In this document: one piece after another, positions 15,169 to 23,580 of the stretch
How the letters are laid out: each line of letters starts with the position of its first letter
Position numbering within the stretch: position 1 is the stretch's first letter
NCBI GenBank assembly: GCA_022822265.1
Contig: JAJECA010000005.1
Span: 1 to 34,716, forward strand
From: Acidimicrobiia bacterium
Lineage (GTDB): Bacteria; Actinomycetota; Acidimicrobiia; Acidimicrobiales; Bin134
Direction: 5' to 3'
DNA length: 34,716 nucleotides
Notes under the pieces: model-generated
The model's database searches: none
Told to the model about the DNA's origin: nothing
The model's input: only the letters and a program-made list of their open reading frames with translations
Translations under genes and position numbers: made by a program

Positions 15169-16014
15169 ATGATCGCATTGCCCGAAATCGAGACCATCCG
15201 TCGCGATCTGGACAGGGAGCTGTCTGGTCTTCGCATCAAGTCGGTGGAGGTTATGGAGTCGGGGTATGCCAAGCGGTCCGGAGGCCCCAAGAAGTTCGTC
15301 AACCGGCTGGAGAAGATGAAGATCACCGGCGTGCGGCGTCGGGGGCTGTTTCTGATCATGAGCCTGGACAGTGAAGATGTGGTTGTGGCTCATTTGGGCA
15401 CCGGCGGCCAGCTGCGGCGTCACGCCAACCGAGACGATGTCGAACCAAATACCGCCCTGTCGATCACGTTCACCAAGAGCGGACAGCTCCGGCTGGTGGA
15501 TGAGCCGGGAGATGCCGAGCTCTTCTTGGCCAACGCCGAAAAGCTGGTTGAGGAAGTCCCCGAATTGGACGGGTTGGGCATCGACCCCCTCGATCAGCCG
15601 GTGCCCTGGCGCATGTTCGGCCAGATCCTTCTGGCCCAAGACGCCAAGTTGAAGGCCGTGCTGACTGATGATCGCGTTGTGGTCGGTTTGGGCGAGATGT
15701 ACTCCGACGAGATTCTGTTCGCGGCGGGTTTGCGATTCGACCGCCTGCCCAACTCCTTGGGACCCCAGGAGGTGAGGCGTCTGCACCGGGCGATGGTGGA
15801 GACCCTCCACGATGCGGCCAAGCACCGGGGGGCCACGCTGGAGGATGGCCACTATTTGGATGTGCACGGCCAGCCGGGCGGCTATGACGAATACCTAAAC
15901 GTGTTCAAGCAGGCAGGCCAGAAGGGACGGCCTTGTACCCGCTGCCACCGTCCCATCCAGAAATACCGCTTCCGCCGTCGTTGGACGTATTACTGCGAGC
16001 AGTGCCAGATCTGA
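15169..16014 (+). CDS. Fpg/Nei-family protein lacking canonical catalytic residues
   Basis: The fold is that of formamidopyrimidine-DNA glycosylase: an N-terminal beta-sandwich, a helix-two-turn-helix region (about 140-200, GLGEMYSDEILFAAG), and a C-terminal zinc finger CTRC...CEQC (about 256-280). ATG 15169 has GGAG 7 bases upstream and the 281-residue length is normal. Active Fpg starts MPELPEVE, where Pro and Glu form the active site; here the start reads MIALPEIE, so both are replaced (Ile, Ala). The beta-hairpin Lys of RRGK is Leu60, the Asn of GIGN is Glu176, and the DPRRFG Arg region reads DEPGDAEL. Locus (rnc-fpg-smc) and fold say Fpg; the chemistry is probably lost or altered. Confidence 0.85.
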   Translation: MIALPEIETIRRDLDRELSGLRIKSVEVMESGYAKRSGGPKKFVNRLEKMKITGVRRRGLFLIMSLDSEDVVVAHLGTGGQLRRHANRDDVEPNTALSITFTKSGQLRLVDEPGDAELFLANAEKLVEEVPELDGLGIDPLDQPVPWRMFGQILLAQDAKLKAVLTDDRVVVGLGEMYSDEILFAAGLRFDRLPNSLGPQEVRRLHRAMVETLHDAAKHRGATLEDGHYLDVHGQPGGYDEYLNVFKQAGQKGRPCTRCHRPIQKYRFRRRWTYYCEQCQI

Positions 16015-16067
16015 ACCCCGACGCACCGACGGGCCGCGAGTTCCACTAATTGCGGCCTTCCGCTGGG

Positions 16068-16073
16068 TAGGGT
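16068..16073 (+). promoter_or_regulatory. candidate -10 box (TAGGGT) for a leaderless smc transcript
   Basis: TAGGGT ends 7 bases before GTG 16081 and no Shine-Dalgarno sequence is present. That combination fits a leaderless actinobacterial promoter. No clear -35 box is visible. Confidence 0.4.
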
Positions 16074-16080
16074 CGCATAG

Positions 16081-19000
16081 GTGTTCTTGAAGGCGTTGAC
16101 ACTCAAGGGGTTCAAATCCTTCGCCGATTCCACCACGCTGGTATTCGAACCGGGTGTGACGGTGATCGTGGGTCCGAACGGCAGCGGCAAGTCCAATGTG
16201 GTCGACGCGGTGGCCTGGGCTCTCGGCGCACAAGCCCCGACATCGGTGCGCTCGGCCAAGATGGACGACGTCATATTCGCCGGGACCGCCTCTCGAGCGG
16301 GCCTGGGTCGAGCAGAGGTCTCGTTGAGCATCGACAACACATCTCGACTCCTGCCCATCGAATTCGAAGAGGTCACCATTACCCGCACGCTGTTTCGCAG
16401 TGGAGACAGCACATACGCCATCAACGGTGTGCCCTGCCGCCTGCTTGACATCCAAGAGCTGCTGAGCGACTCCGGTGTTGGCCGCCAACAACATGTGATC
16501 GTCTCCCAGCGCCAGATCGAGGGGGTCTTGAGTGCGCGGCCCGAGGACCGACGGTCGGTTATCGAAGAGGCCGCCGGGGTGTTGAAATATCGTCGCCGGA
16601 AGGAGAAATCGGAGCGGAGGCTGGCCGCCTCCGAGGCCAACCTCACTCGGTTGTCCGACGTGGTCAGGGAGATCCGTCGCCAGCTGCGACCGCTGGAGCG
16701 ACAAGCAGAGGCCGCTCGGCGCCACGGCGACCTGCTGGCGGAGCTGAGCGGTCTTCGCCGCTATCTCGCTGGCCAGGAGATCGATCAGCTGCGCCGACGG
16801 GTTCGCCAGCTGACTCAAGACCAGGCCGCGGACCGCCGCGAGATGCAACAGCTCACCGTGCAGGCGGAGGCGTTGGATCGTGACGTGGCCGCAGCCGAGG
16901 CCCAGCTGTCGGCGGCCGACGGACAGGACATCAGCGACGCACTGATGCGGTTCGAGGGGATCACCGAGCGCCTGCGAGGACTGGAGGCCCTGCTGTCGGA
17001 GCGCCGACTCCGCTTGCAGCGGGATCGCAGCGCCGGAATAGACGAGGATGTAGTGGCAACGCTGGAGTCCGAGTCGAATCGTCTGGCCACCGAACTGCTC
17101 GAGGTAGAGGATTCGGCGGCAGCTCTGGAGCCCGCGTCGGCTGCCGTGGCCGGTGCTGAAGAAGAGCTGGAGCAGCTTCGCCTGGCATTCGACGAGCGAT
17201 GGGGTGACCAGGGCGTTTCGGACTCGGCGTCGGATGCGCCCCGGATCAAAGGCGAGATAAGGGTTCTGGAGGCGTCGATCCAACGGGACCAAGCTGAATC
17301 AGATCGTCTGGGCCGGAACTTGGAGGCGTTGGAAGAACGCCGACAGGAGCTGGTTGAAGAGCTGGATCGGTGTTGGACCGAGGCCAATGACGCCGAGAAT
17401 GCTCGGCAGTCTCGGGTGCAGGAGCATGAGCTGGCAGAACGTGCTGCTCAGGAGGCTCGAGCGGCATGCGAGCAGCACAAGGCCGCTCTCGGGAGGGCGG
17501 TCGGCGACCTTCAGGCGTGGGAGGCCCGCCGGGATGCCCTTTCGTTCGCATTGGACGAGGCGCGCGATCAGTCCGGGGCCCAGCGTCTGGTTGGCATCGA
17601 GGGCGTGCTCGGCACCCTGCTCGAACTGGTCGAAGTAGATCGGGGTTGGGAGGCCGCCTTCGAGGCCGCCGCCGGGGAGGCGATCGCCGCGGTGATCGCT
17701 ACCGACACCGAGGTCGCCATGAGAGCCATCGCCACCCTTGAGGCCGACAGTGTGAGCGGTGCCGTCTTGGCTTTGGGCGGATCAGCCCCCATGGCGGCAA
17801 ATCCATCCGTCGGCGATCCCTTGCGTCCCCATGTGTGTTCGTCGGTGGCCGGCGTGGACAAATTGCTGGACGCACTGATAGGCGCCGTTGGGGTGCTGGA
17901 CAGCAGCGACCAGGCAGCCGCAGCCGCGGTCGCCGATCCCGCCGCTGTGGTGGTTACCCGCCGGGGCGACCGGTTCTCCTCCTCTGGCTGGCGAGTGGGC
18001 GTTCGCCGTTCCGGGGCTACCACAGGATTGCTCGAAGAGGCCAAAGAGGCGTCAGCAGGGGCAAAGGAGGCGGTCGATGCCGCCGAACGCCAGCTGGCTA
18101 TGACCGAACAGCATTTGGAGGAAGCCGGGCAAGAAGAGGCCCGGACCCGTGAGGCGGCGCGCGTCCAACTCGATGCCTTTGATGCGGTTCGTGCTCGGGC
18201 GAATTCGGTTGAGCGAGAGCTTCGCGATGCCGAGGTGGGGATTGGGGCCCTGGGCCCCCGGCGCTCAGAGTTGGATGTCAGGATTGACGAGGATCGCCGC
18301 CGGCTGAGCGATCTTCACCAGGAGTTGCCCCAGCACCAGGCCAAAGAGGTCGAGCAGCGGGCCCGCGCCGAGAGCATGTATCGAGAACGCGATGAGCTGT
18401 CCCAGAAGTCTCAGGCGGTTGGCAGCCTCCGCTCCGACTACCAGGTGAAGGCGGCCGGGGTAGACGAACGGCGCCGGCTGTTGACTGCGCAGCGAAACGA
18501 GATTGAGCAGCGGTTGGGGCAAATGGCCCAAGCCCGTGCCGAGGCCGCCTCCCGTCGAGAGGCCGTCGACCAGCGTCTGGCCATCGTCGACCACCTGGTT
18601 GGCTTGGTGGCTGAACGGACCCAAGAGGCGGGCCGTCAGCTTGAGGAGCTGCGCCATCGACGGGCCGAGGAATCAGAGGCGGCCCGAATCGCCGCCCAAC
18701 GGCTGGAGGGTTTGCGGAGCCAGAGGGCCCAGGCCGAAGCGCGGCTGGGCCAGTGCCGGGAGAGAGATCAAAGCGCGGAGATCGAGCTGGCCGAGGCGGG
18801 GATCAGGCTGGAAGCAGCCACAGATCGGTGTCGCCGCGAGTTGGATTGCGAGCCCGCTGAAGCAGTGGCCGCCGAATGCCCCCCTATAGACCCGGGCATC
18901 GCTCCCGCCGACCGGATCAGGGCTCTGGAACAAGAGCTGCGCATCATGGGACCGGTGAATCCGCTCGCGCTGGAGGAATATGAGGCGCTTTCGGAGCGGT

Positions 19001-19575
19001 TTGAGTTCACCCAGGGCCAGATCGACGACATCCGCCAAAGCCGCCGGGAGCTCCGCAAGGTGATCCGCAAGATCGATGAGGAGATCGTCAGCGTGTTCTC
19101 GTCGGCTTATGCCGACGTGGCCCGCAATTTCGCCGATCTGTTCCAGACTCTCTTTCCCGGAGGCGAGGGCAAGTTGCGGCTTACCCAACCCGACGCGTTG
19201 CTGGATACCGGGGTGGAGATCGAAGCCCGCCCATCGGGCAAGAACATCAGGCGTTTGAGCCTGCTTTCGGGTGGGGAGCGCTCGCTTACTGCACTGGCCT
19301 TCTTGTTCGCAGTGTTCCGCAGTCGTCCTTCGCCGTTCTACGTGATGGATGAGGTGGAGGCGGCCCTCGACGATGTCAACCTGCACCGCTTCCTCCAGCT
19401 CATCGACGAGTTCCGAGCAGACGCCCAGCTGCTCATCGTGAGCCACCAAAAGCGCACAATGGAGGCGGCTGACTGCCTCTACGGCGTGTCCATGAAGCCG
19501 GGGGGAAGCTCGAAGGTGCTTTCCGAAAGAGTGGTGGTAGCCTCAGAACCGAAGGTGTTACTCGAACAAGGCTGA
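16081..19575 (+). CDS. smc: chromosome segregation protein SMC
   Basis: SMC is the long ATPase that, with ScpA and ScpB, organises and segregates the chromosome. The N-terminal head has LTLKGFKSFAD and GPNGSGKSNVVDAVAWALG (Walker A, about residues 32-50), with QRQIEGVL and IEEAAGVLKYRRRK after it. Long coiled coils at about 170-490 and 650-960 flank the hinge (about 500-645). The C-terminal head carries LSGGERSLTALA (signature, near 1061) and PFYVMDEVEAALDD (Walker B, near 1087). At 1164 residues it is full length. scpA and scpB are not in this window. GTG 16081 follows the Fpg-like gene by 66 bases. Confidence 0.97.
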   Translation: MFLKALTLKGFKSFADSTTLVFEPGVTVIVGPNGSGKSNVVDAVAWALGAQAPTSVRSAKMDDVIFAGTASRAGLGRAEVSLSIDNTSRLLPIEFEEVTITRTLFRSGDSTYAINGVPCRLLDIQELLSDSGVGRQQHVIVSQRQIEGVLSARPEDRRSVIEEAAGVLKYRRRKEKSERRLAASEANLTRLSDVVREIRRQLRPLERQAEAARRHGDLLAELSGLRRYLAGQEIDQLRRRVRQLTQDQAADRREMQQLTVQAEALDRDVAAAEAQLSAADGQDISDALMRFEGITERLRGLEALLSERRLRLQRDRSAGIDEDVVATLESESNRLATELLEVEDSAAALEPASAAVAGAEEELEQLRLAFDERWGDQGVSDSASDAPRIKGEIRVLEASIQRDQAESDRLGRNLEALEERRQELVEELDRCWTEANDAENARQSRVQEHELAERAAQEARAACEQHKAALGRAVGDLQAWEARRDALSFALDEARDQSGAQRLVGIEGVLGTLLELVEVDRGWEAAFEAAAGEAIAAVIATDTEVAMRAIATLEADSVSGAVLALGGSAPMAANPSVGDPLRPHVCSSVAGVDKLLDALIGAVGVLDSSDQAAAAAVADPAAVVVTRRGDRFSSSGWRVGVRRSGATTGLLEEAKEASAGAKEAVDAAERQLAMTEQHLEEAGQEEARTREAARVQLDAFDAVRARANSVERELRDAEVGIGALGPRRSELDVRIDEDRRRLSDLHQELPQHQAKEVEQRARAESMYRERDELSQKSQAVGSLRSDYQVKAAGVDERRRLLTAQRNEIEQRLGQMAQARAEAASRREAVDQRLAIVDHLVGLVAERTQEAGRQLEELRHRRAEESEAARIAAQRLEGLRSQRAQAEARLGQCRERDQSAEIELAEAGIRLEAATDRCRRELDCEPAEAVAAECPPIDPGIAPADRIRALEQELRIMGPVNPLALEEYEALSERFEFTQGQIDDIRQSRRELRKVIRKIDEEIVSVFSSAYADVARNFADLFQTLFPGGEGKLRLTQPDALLDTGVEIEARPSGKNIRRLSLLSGGERSLTALAFLFAVFRSRPSPFYVMDEVEAALDDVNLHRFLQLIDEFRADAQLLIVSHQKRTMEAADCLYGVSMKPGGSSKVLSERVVVASEPKVLLEQG

Positions 19576-19640
19576 GGACTCAGCACACAGGATGAGCAAC
19601 GATCCGCTGAGGACTCAGCACACACCATGAGCAACGAGCC
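19571..19640 (+). repeat. 35-bp tandem duplication over the htrA start region
   Basis: Units 19571-19605 and 19606-19640 match at 32 of 35 positions. Each holds the palindrome CTGAG-GA-CTCAG, a GAGGA ribosome-binding-like sequence and an ATGAGCAACGA start-like segment. The first unit begins at the smc stop; the second contains the ATG used by the protease gene. The period is not a multiple of 3, so the two ATGs are in different frames. Confidence 0.9.
19592..19630 (+). other. 12-codon upstream mini-ORF created by the duplication
   Basis: ATG 19592 in the first repeat unit opens a 12-codon frame (MSNDPLRTQHTP) whose TGA at 19628-19630 overlaps the protease ATG 19627 as ATGA. It could couple translation into the protease gene. 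There is no evidence that it is translated. Confidence 0.35.
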
Positions 19641-21057
19641 CGAAGATCCCCAGTCGGAGTGGGATCCCCTGGGGTGGGAACTGGAAGGCCCAGGCGAGCA
19701 AGCCAGCAATCTGCCTGCGCCGCGCGAGGTGGAAGTGGTGGCGTGGATGCCCCCAGCCAGCCCACCGCCTCAAGCCCGCAATCCCGCCATGGTCATGCTG
19801 GTGGCGTCGGTGCTGCTGGCTGTCTTGGGCCTGGTCGGCATAGGAATCGGTGTGGGCAGCATCTTCTTCAATCGGGATGCTCCCCCTCCCGAGATTGTGG
19901 TGGTCTCTGGACCACAAGTGGTGAGTGCCCCGGCCGAATCGCCGAGCCTGCAAGCTCCGCTTGCGGTGACGCCCTCCGATCAGACTCCGCCAATTGATTC
20001 ATCCGGCTCAGACCAACTGACGAGCCCCTTGGTGCCTGACGATCCGGTGGTGGCGGTAGCCCGGGCGGTCATCCCTTCGGTGGTGCTGATCGAGGTGAAC
20101 GTGGATGAGGTGGGCCAAGAGAATCCCGGCCTTCCCGATTTCGAGGAGGATGGCCCAGAGCCAGAGGGGGACGCCCCTGATTTCGAGTCTGAACTCCCCG
20201 AAGGTGCGCCAAGGTATGGGCAGGGTTCAGGGATCATCTACGACGCATCCGGCCTGATTCTGACCAACGCCCATGTTCTCGGCGAGGCCGAGATGGTGAG
20301 GGTTCAGTTCGCCGATGGCACCCGAGCTGAGGGAGTGGTGGTCGGAACCGCACCGGCCACCGACGTCGGCTTGATCAGAGTGGACACCGACATGGCACTT
20401 ACTCCGGCCGTCTTTGCCGACCGGTCGACCGTCGAGGTCGGGCAGTTGGCAGTGGCGGTGGGCAGCCCGTTCGGATTGCAGCAGTCGGTCACGTCGGGGA
20501 TCGTCAGCGCGGTGGGCCGGGCGATCAGGGAGGGCACGGGCGAGAGCGCTTTTGTCGAGATGATCCAAACCGATGCGCCCATCAACCCGGGCAACTCGGG
20601 CGGTGCGTTGGCCAATCGCTTCGGGCAGGTCATCGGCATGAACACGCTAATCCAGACCGATGGCCTGGTGGCCGGCAACATCGGTCTGGGATTCGCCATT
20701 CCCTCCGACATCGCGTTGAACATCGCCCAGCGCATCCTCCAAGGCGAGAGCACCGAGCTCGGTTACCTGGGAGTCTGGGGCACCGATCCGGAGATCGGCG
20801 AGCCAGGAGCCCTGATCATTGAGGTAGAGCCGGGTACCCCTGCTGATGATGCCGGGTTGATGGAAGGGGATCTGATCGTCCAGATGGACGATGAAGCGGT
20901 GTCGACGTTCACCGAACTGGCCGCCAAGGTCCAGTTCCGGGTACCGGGAACCGAGGTGGAGCTGGAGGTGGTGCGCGACGACGCCCGCATCACCCTGACC
21001 GTGGTCATCGGCTCTCGGCCTATCCCTGAAGAGCCCGACGCGGGGGACGAGGAATAG
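19627..21057 (+). CDS. membrane-anchored HtrA/DegP-like serine protease with PDZ domain
   Basis: The protein begins with a short Pro/Glu-rich cytoplasmic segment. One membrane segment follows at about residues 55-80 (MVMLVASVLLAVLGLVGIGI), then a long Pro/Ser/Glu-rich acidic extracytoplasmic linker, a trypsin-like domain and a C-terminal PDZ domain (about 375-460). The catalytic triad is visible: His216 in TNAHVLG, Asp246 in TDVGLIRVD, and Ser324 in GNSGGAL. The family degrades or refolds misfolded envelope proteins. Its place between smc and ftsY is not part of the usual smc-ftsY pairing. Its stop overlaps the ftsY GTG by one base, so it is in the same transcript. The start lies in a 35-bp tandem duplication. 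Confidence 0.93.
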   Translation: MSNEPEDPQSEWDPLGWELEGPGEQASNLPAPREVEVVAWMPPASPPPQARNPAMVMLVASVLLAVLGLVGIGIGVGSIFFNRDAPPPEIVVVSGPQVVSAPAESPSLQAPLAVTPSDQTPPIDSSGSDQLTSPLVPDDPVVAVARAVIPSVVLIEVNVDEVGQENPGLPDFEEDGPEPEGDAPDFESELPEGAPRYGQGSGIIYDASGLILTNAHVLGEAEMVRVQFADGTRAEGVVVGTAPATDVGLIRVDTDMALTPAVFADRSTVEVGQLAVAVGSPFGLQQSVTSGIVSAVGRAIREGTGESAFVEMIQTDAPINPGNSGGALANRFGQVIGMNTLIQTDGLVAGNIGLGFAIPSDIALNIAQRILQGESTELGYLGVWGTDPEIGEPGALIIEVEPGTPADDAGLMEGDLIVQMDDEAVSTFTELAAKVQFRVPGTEVELEVVRDDARITLTVVIGSRPIPEEPDAGDEE

Positions 21058-21944
21058 TGGCGTTGCGGGAACGGCTGGCCAACGCCCGGGGATCATTCTC
21101 GGGCTTTTTGGCCTCAGTGGCCTCTCGGGGAGTCGACGACGCCACCTGGGAGGAGCTCGAGGACGCGCTGATCCTGGCCGATGCTGGCATGCACACCGCC
21201 ACCGCGCTGCTGGACCAGCTCAAGGAGCAGGCCAAAGCGCAGAAGATCGCCGATTCCGAGGGTTTGGTAGCTCTGCTGAAATCTCAAGTGGCCGAAAATC
21301 TGGGGGGCCGCGACCTCGAACTGGGGATTGAGGGCAACCCTGCGGTGTGGTTGTTCGTGGGTGTGAATGGGGTGGGCAAGACGACGACTATCGGCAAGCT
21401 GGCCGCTCGGGAAGTTCGAGACGGACGCAAGGTGGTCCTAGCGGCGGGGGACACATTTCGCGCCGCGGCTGCCGAGCAGCTGGGTCAATGGGCCGAGAGG
21501 TCGGGAGCCGAGCTTGTGCGGGGCGCCGAGGGTGCCGATCCAAGCTCGGTCATCTACGACGCCGTCGAGCATGCCGCGGCGGCAGGCGTTCCGCTGGTCA
21601 TGGCCGACACCGCCGGCCGGCTGCACAATCGCGCCAACCTTATGGAAGAGCTGGCCAAGATCCACCGGGTGGCCAGCAAAGGGCCGGGGACGGTAACCGA
21701 GGTGCTCTTGGTGGTCGACGCCAGCACGGGCCAGAACGGGCTTGCCCAAGCCCGCCAGTTCACCGAGACAGCCGAGTTGACCGGGGTGGTCCTGACAAAG
21801 CTCGACGGGTCGGCCAAGGGCGGCATTGTCATGGCCGTGCAAGATGAACTGGACATCCCGGTGAAGTTGGTGGGTCTGGGGGAGGGAATGGACGACTTGG
21901 TGGAGTTCGATCCCGAAGCCTTCGCCGAGGCTCTGTTCTCTTAG
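21057..21944 (+). CDS. ftsY: signal recognition particle receptor FtsY
   Basis: FtsY is the membrane-associated GTPase that receives Ffh-ribosome complexes for co-translational membrane insertion. The N domain (about 1-90) contains DATWEELEDALILADAG. The G domain has GVNGVGKTTTIGKLA (G1, near 102), AAGDTFRAAAAEQL, DTAGRLHN (G3, near 184), and LTKLDGSAKGG (G4, near 246). LVGLGEGMDDLVEFDPEAF is the FtsY-type closing motif. It has almost no acidic A domain, starting directly at the N domain, and is 295 residues long. GTG 21057 shares one base with the protease stop. ffh follows 67 bases later. Confidence 0.96.
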   Translation: MALRERLANARGSFSGFLASVASRGVDDATWEELEDALILADAGMHTATALLDQLKEQAKAQKIADSEGLVALLKSQVAENLGGRDLELGIEGNPAVWLFVGVNGVGKTTTIGKLAAREVRDGRKVVLAAGDTFRAAAAEQLGQWAERSGAELVRGAEGADPSSVIYDAVEHAAAAGVPLVMADTAGRLHNRANLMEELAKIHRVASKGPGTVTEVLLVVDASTGQNGLAQARQFTETAELTGVVLTKLDGSAKGGIVMAVQDELDIPVKLVGLGEGMDDLVEFDPEAFAEALFS

Positions 21945-21996
21945 TTCTCTTGGCAGCTACCTGGGTGTCGGATATCCAATTCGACGCGCCAGCGCA

Positions 21997-22002
21997 TAGT
22001 CT
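21997..22002 (+). promoter_or_regulatory. candidate -10 box (TAGTCT) close to the ffh start
   Basis: TAGTCT ends 9 bases before ATG 22012, and no Shine-Dalgarno sequence lies between (GGGCAACCC). This fits a leaderless or very short-leader transcript. The same hexamer precedes xerC. Confidence 0.35.
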
Positions 22003-22011
22003 GGGCAACCC

Positions 22012-23442
22012 ATGTTCGACACTCTGAGCAACCGGTTCGAGGGAATATTCAAGCGCATGCGGGGTCTGGGGATCCTGCGGGAGAGCGATGTCGACGAGGT
22101 GCTGGGGGAGATTCGCCTGGCGCTTCTGGAGGCCGATGTCAACCTCCATGTGGTCAGGAGCTTCCAAGACAGGGTCCGCCAGCGGTGTGTGGGCGCCGAG
22201 GTCCACAAGGCGCTGAACCCGGTCCAGCAGGTGATCAAGTTCGTACATGAGGAGCTGATCGCCACCTTGGGCGGCGAAACCCTCGAAATCTCCCATCCGG
22301 CCAAAGCCCCCACGGTGGTGCTGTTGGCTGGGCTTCAGGGCTCGGGCAAGACCACCAACGCGGCCAAGCTTGCCTCCTGGTTCAAACAGCAGGGTCGCAA
22401 CCCCATGCTGGTGGGCGCCGATTTGCAGCGTCCCGCCGCGGTCGAGCAGCTCCGCACCCTGGGGAACTCCATTGGGGTTCCGGTGTTCAGCGAGCCCTCC
22501 GATCCCGTTGCCGTGGCCCGACAGGGAATGGCTGAGGCGGAGGCAGCCAATCGCGACGTGGTCATCTGCGACACCGCCGGTCGTCTGGCCATCGACGAGG
22601 AGATGATGGATCAGGTCGGACGGATATCCGCCGCCATCAAGCCCCACTACACCTTCTTGGTGGTCGATGCCATGACCGGCCAGGACGCGGTTACCACGGC
22701 GGAGTCATTCCATGAGGTTCTAGAGCTCGACGGGGTGATCCTCACCAAGGTGGACGGCGATGCCCGGGGCGGCGCCGCACTGTCGGTGAAGGAGGTAGTG
22801 GGCCGGCCCATCGCCTTCTCCTCCACCGGTGAGAAGATCGACGAGTTCGAGCTGTTCCACCCGGACCGGGTAGCTAGCCGGATTCTCGGCATGGGCGACG
22901 TTTTGACGCTGGTTGAGAAGGCCGAGCAGGTCTACGAGGAGGCTGAAGCCGAAGAGGCCGCGGCCAAGCTGCTCGAGGGGGAGTTCACCCTGGAGGATTT
23001 CTTGGAGCAAATGCGCCAGCTCAAGAAAATGGGCTCGCTCCAAAACCTGGTGGGAATGCTCCCCGGCGCGCCTCAGGAATTGCGAAAGGCCGAGATAGAG
23101 GATGGTCAAATCGCCCAGGTTGAGGCCATCATCTGCTCGATGACCCCTCAAGAGAGGGCCACGCCCCGGATCGTCGACGGCTCTCGCCGACAGAGAATTG
23201 CCGCTGGCTCCGGTACCCGGCCATCTGAGGTCTCCCAGCTCTTGCGGCAGTTCAGCGAGGTGCAGCGGATGATGAAGCGCATGGGGGGCAAGAGCTCCGG
23301 TTCGGGCCGCAAGAAGCCCAAGAAGGGCCGCAAGGGCAGTCGGGTGACCCCGCCGGGGAGCCAGCAGAAGAAGCCGGGAAAGCCCAAGTTGACCCTGCCG
23401 GGGTTGGAGGACGGGGAATTCGATCTCTCATCCCTGAGGTAG
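22012..23442 (+). CDS. ffh: signal recognition particle protein Ffh
   Basis: Ffh binds signal sequences and 4.5S RNA and docks with FtsY. The N domain starts MFDTLSNRFEGIFKRMRG. The G domain carries GLQGSGKTTNAAKLA (G1, near residue 107), GADLQRPAAVEQL, DTAGRLAID (G3, near 187), LTKVDGDARGG, and STGEKIDEFELFHPDR. The methionine-rich M domain (about 325-430) includes FLEQMRQLKKMGS and GSRRQRIAAGSGT, the RNA-binding segment. The tail is very basic (GRKKPKKGRKGS), presumably aiding RNA contact. The 476-residue length is normal. No 4.5S RNA gene is apparent in this window. Confidence 0.97.
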   Translation: MFDTLSNRFEGIFKRMRGLGILRESDVDEVLGEIRLALLEADVNLHVVRSFQDRVRQRCVGAEVHKALNPVQQVIKFVHEELIATLGGETLEISHPAKAPTVVLLAGLQGSGKTTNAAKLASWFKQQGRNPMLVGADLQRPAAVEQLRTLGNSIGVPVFSEPSDPVAVARQGMAEAEAANRDVVICDTAGRLAIDEEMMDQVGRISAAIKPHYTFLVVDAMTGQDAVTTAESFHEVLELDGVILTKVDGDARGGAALSVKEVVGRPIAFSSTGEKIDEFELFHPDRVASRILGMGDVLTLVEKAEQVYEEAEAEEAAAKLLEGEFTLEDFLEQMRQLKKMGSLQNLVGMLPGAPQELRKAEIEDGQIAQVEAIICSMTPQERATPRIVDGSRRQRIAAGSGTRPSEVSQLLRQFSEVQRMMKRMGGKSSGSGRKKPKKGRKGSRVTPPGSQQKKPGKPKLTLPGLEDGEFDLSSLR

Positions 23443-23580
23443 CCCACGGGGATTTTGGCCGGGTAGAGTTTGCCCATTCCGGCGGTCGGCGCCGGTTCGT
23501 GCCTGCACCGGCACTGATGAAGGGCCAATTGGGCTCAGGACGCCCAATGGACCCAGGAAGACAGAAGGGCTGACCGGCTA
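23443..23580 (+). promoter_or_regulatory. rpsP leader region with two hairpins
   Basis: This 138-base gap holds a TAGAGT -10-like box at 23464-23469. A hairpin GCCGGT (23491-23496) with ACCGGC (23507-23512) follows, and then a second hairpin ATTGGGC (23528-23534) with GCCCAAT (23542-23548), a perfect 7-bp stem. No T-run follows either. The two stems could form a structured 5' leader for the rpsP-khpA-rimM-trmD operon. Confidence 0.4.

Noticed and set aside
15895..17292. 465-residue minus-strand frame opposite fpg/smc
   Set aside because: It is the complement of the SMC N-terminal head and coiled coil, and shows no domain of its own.
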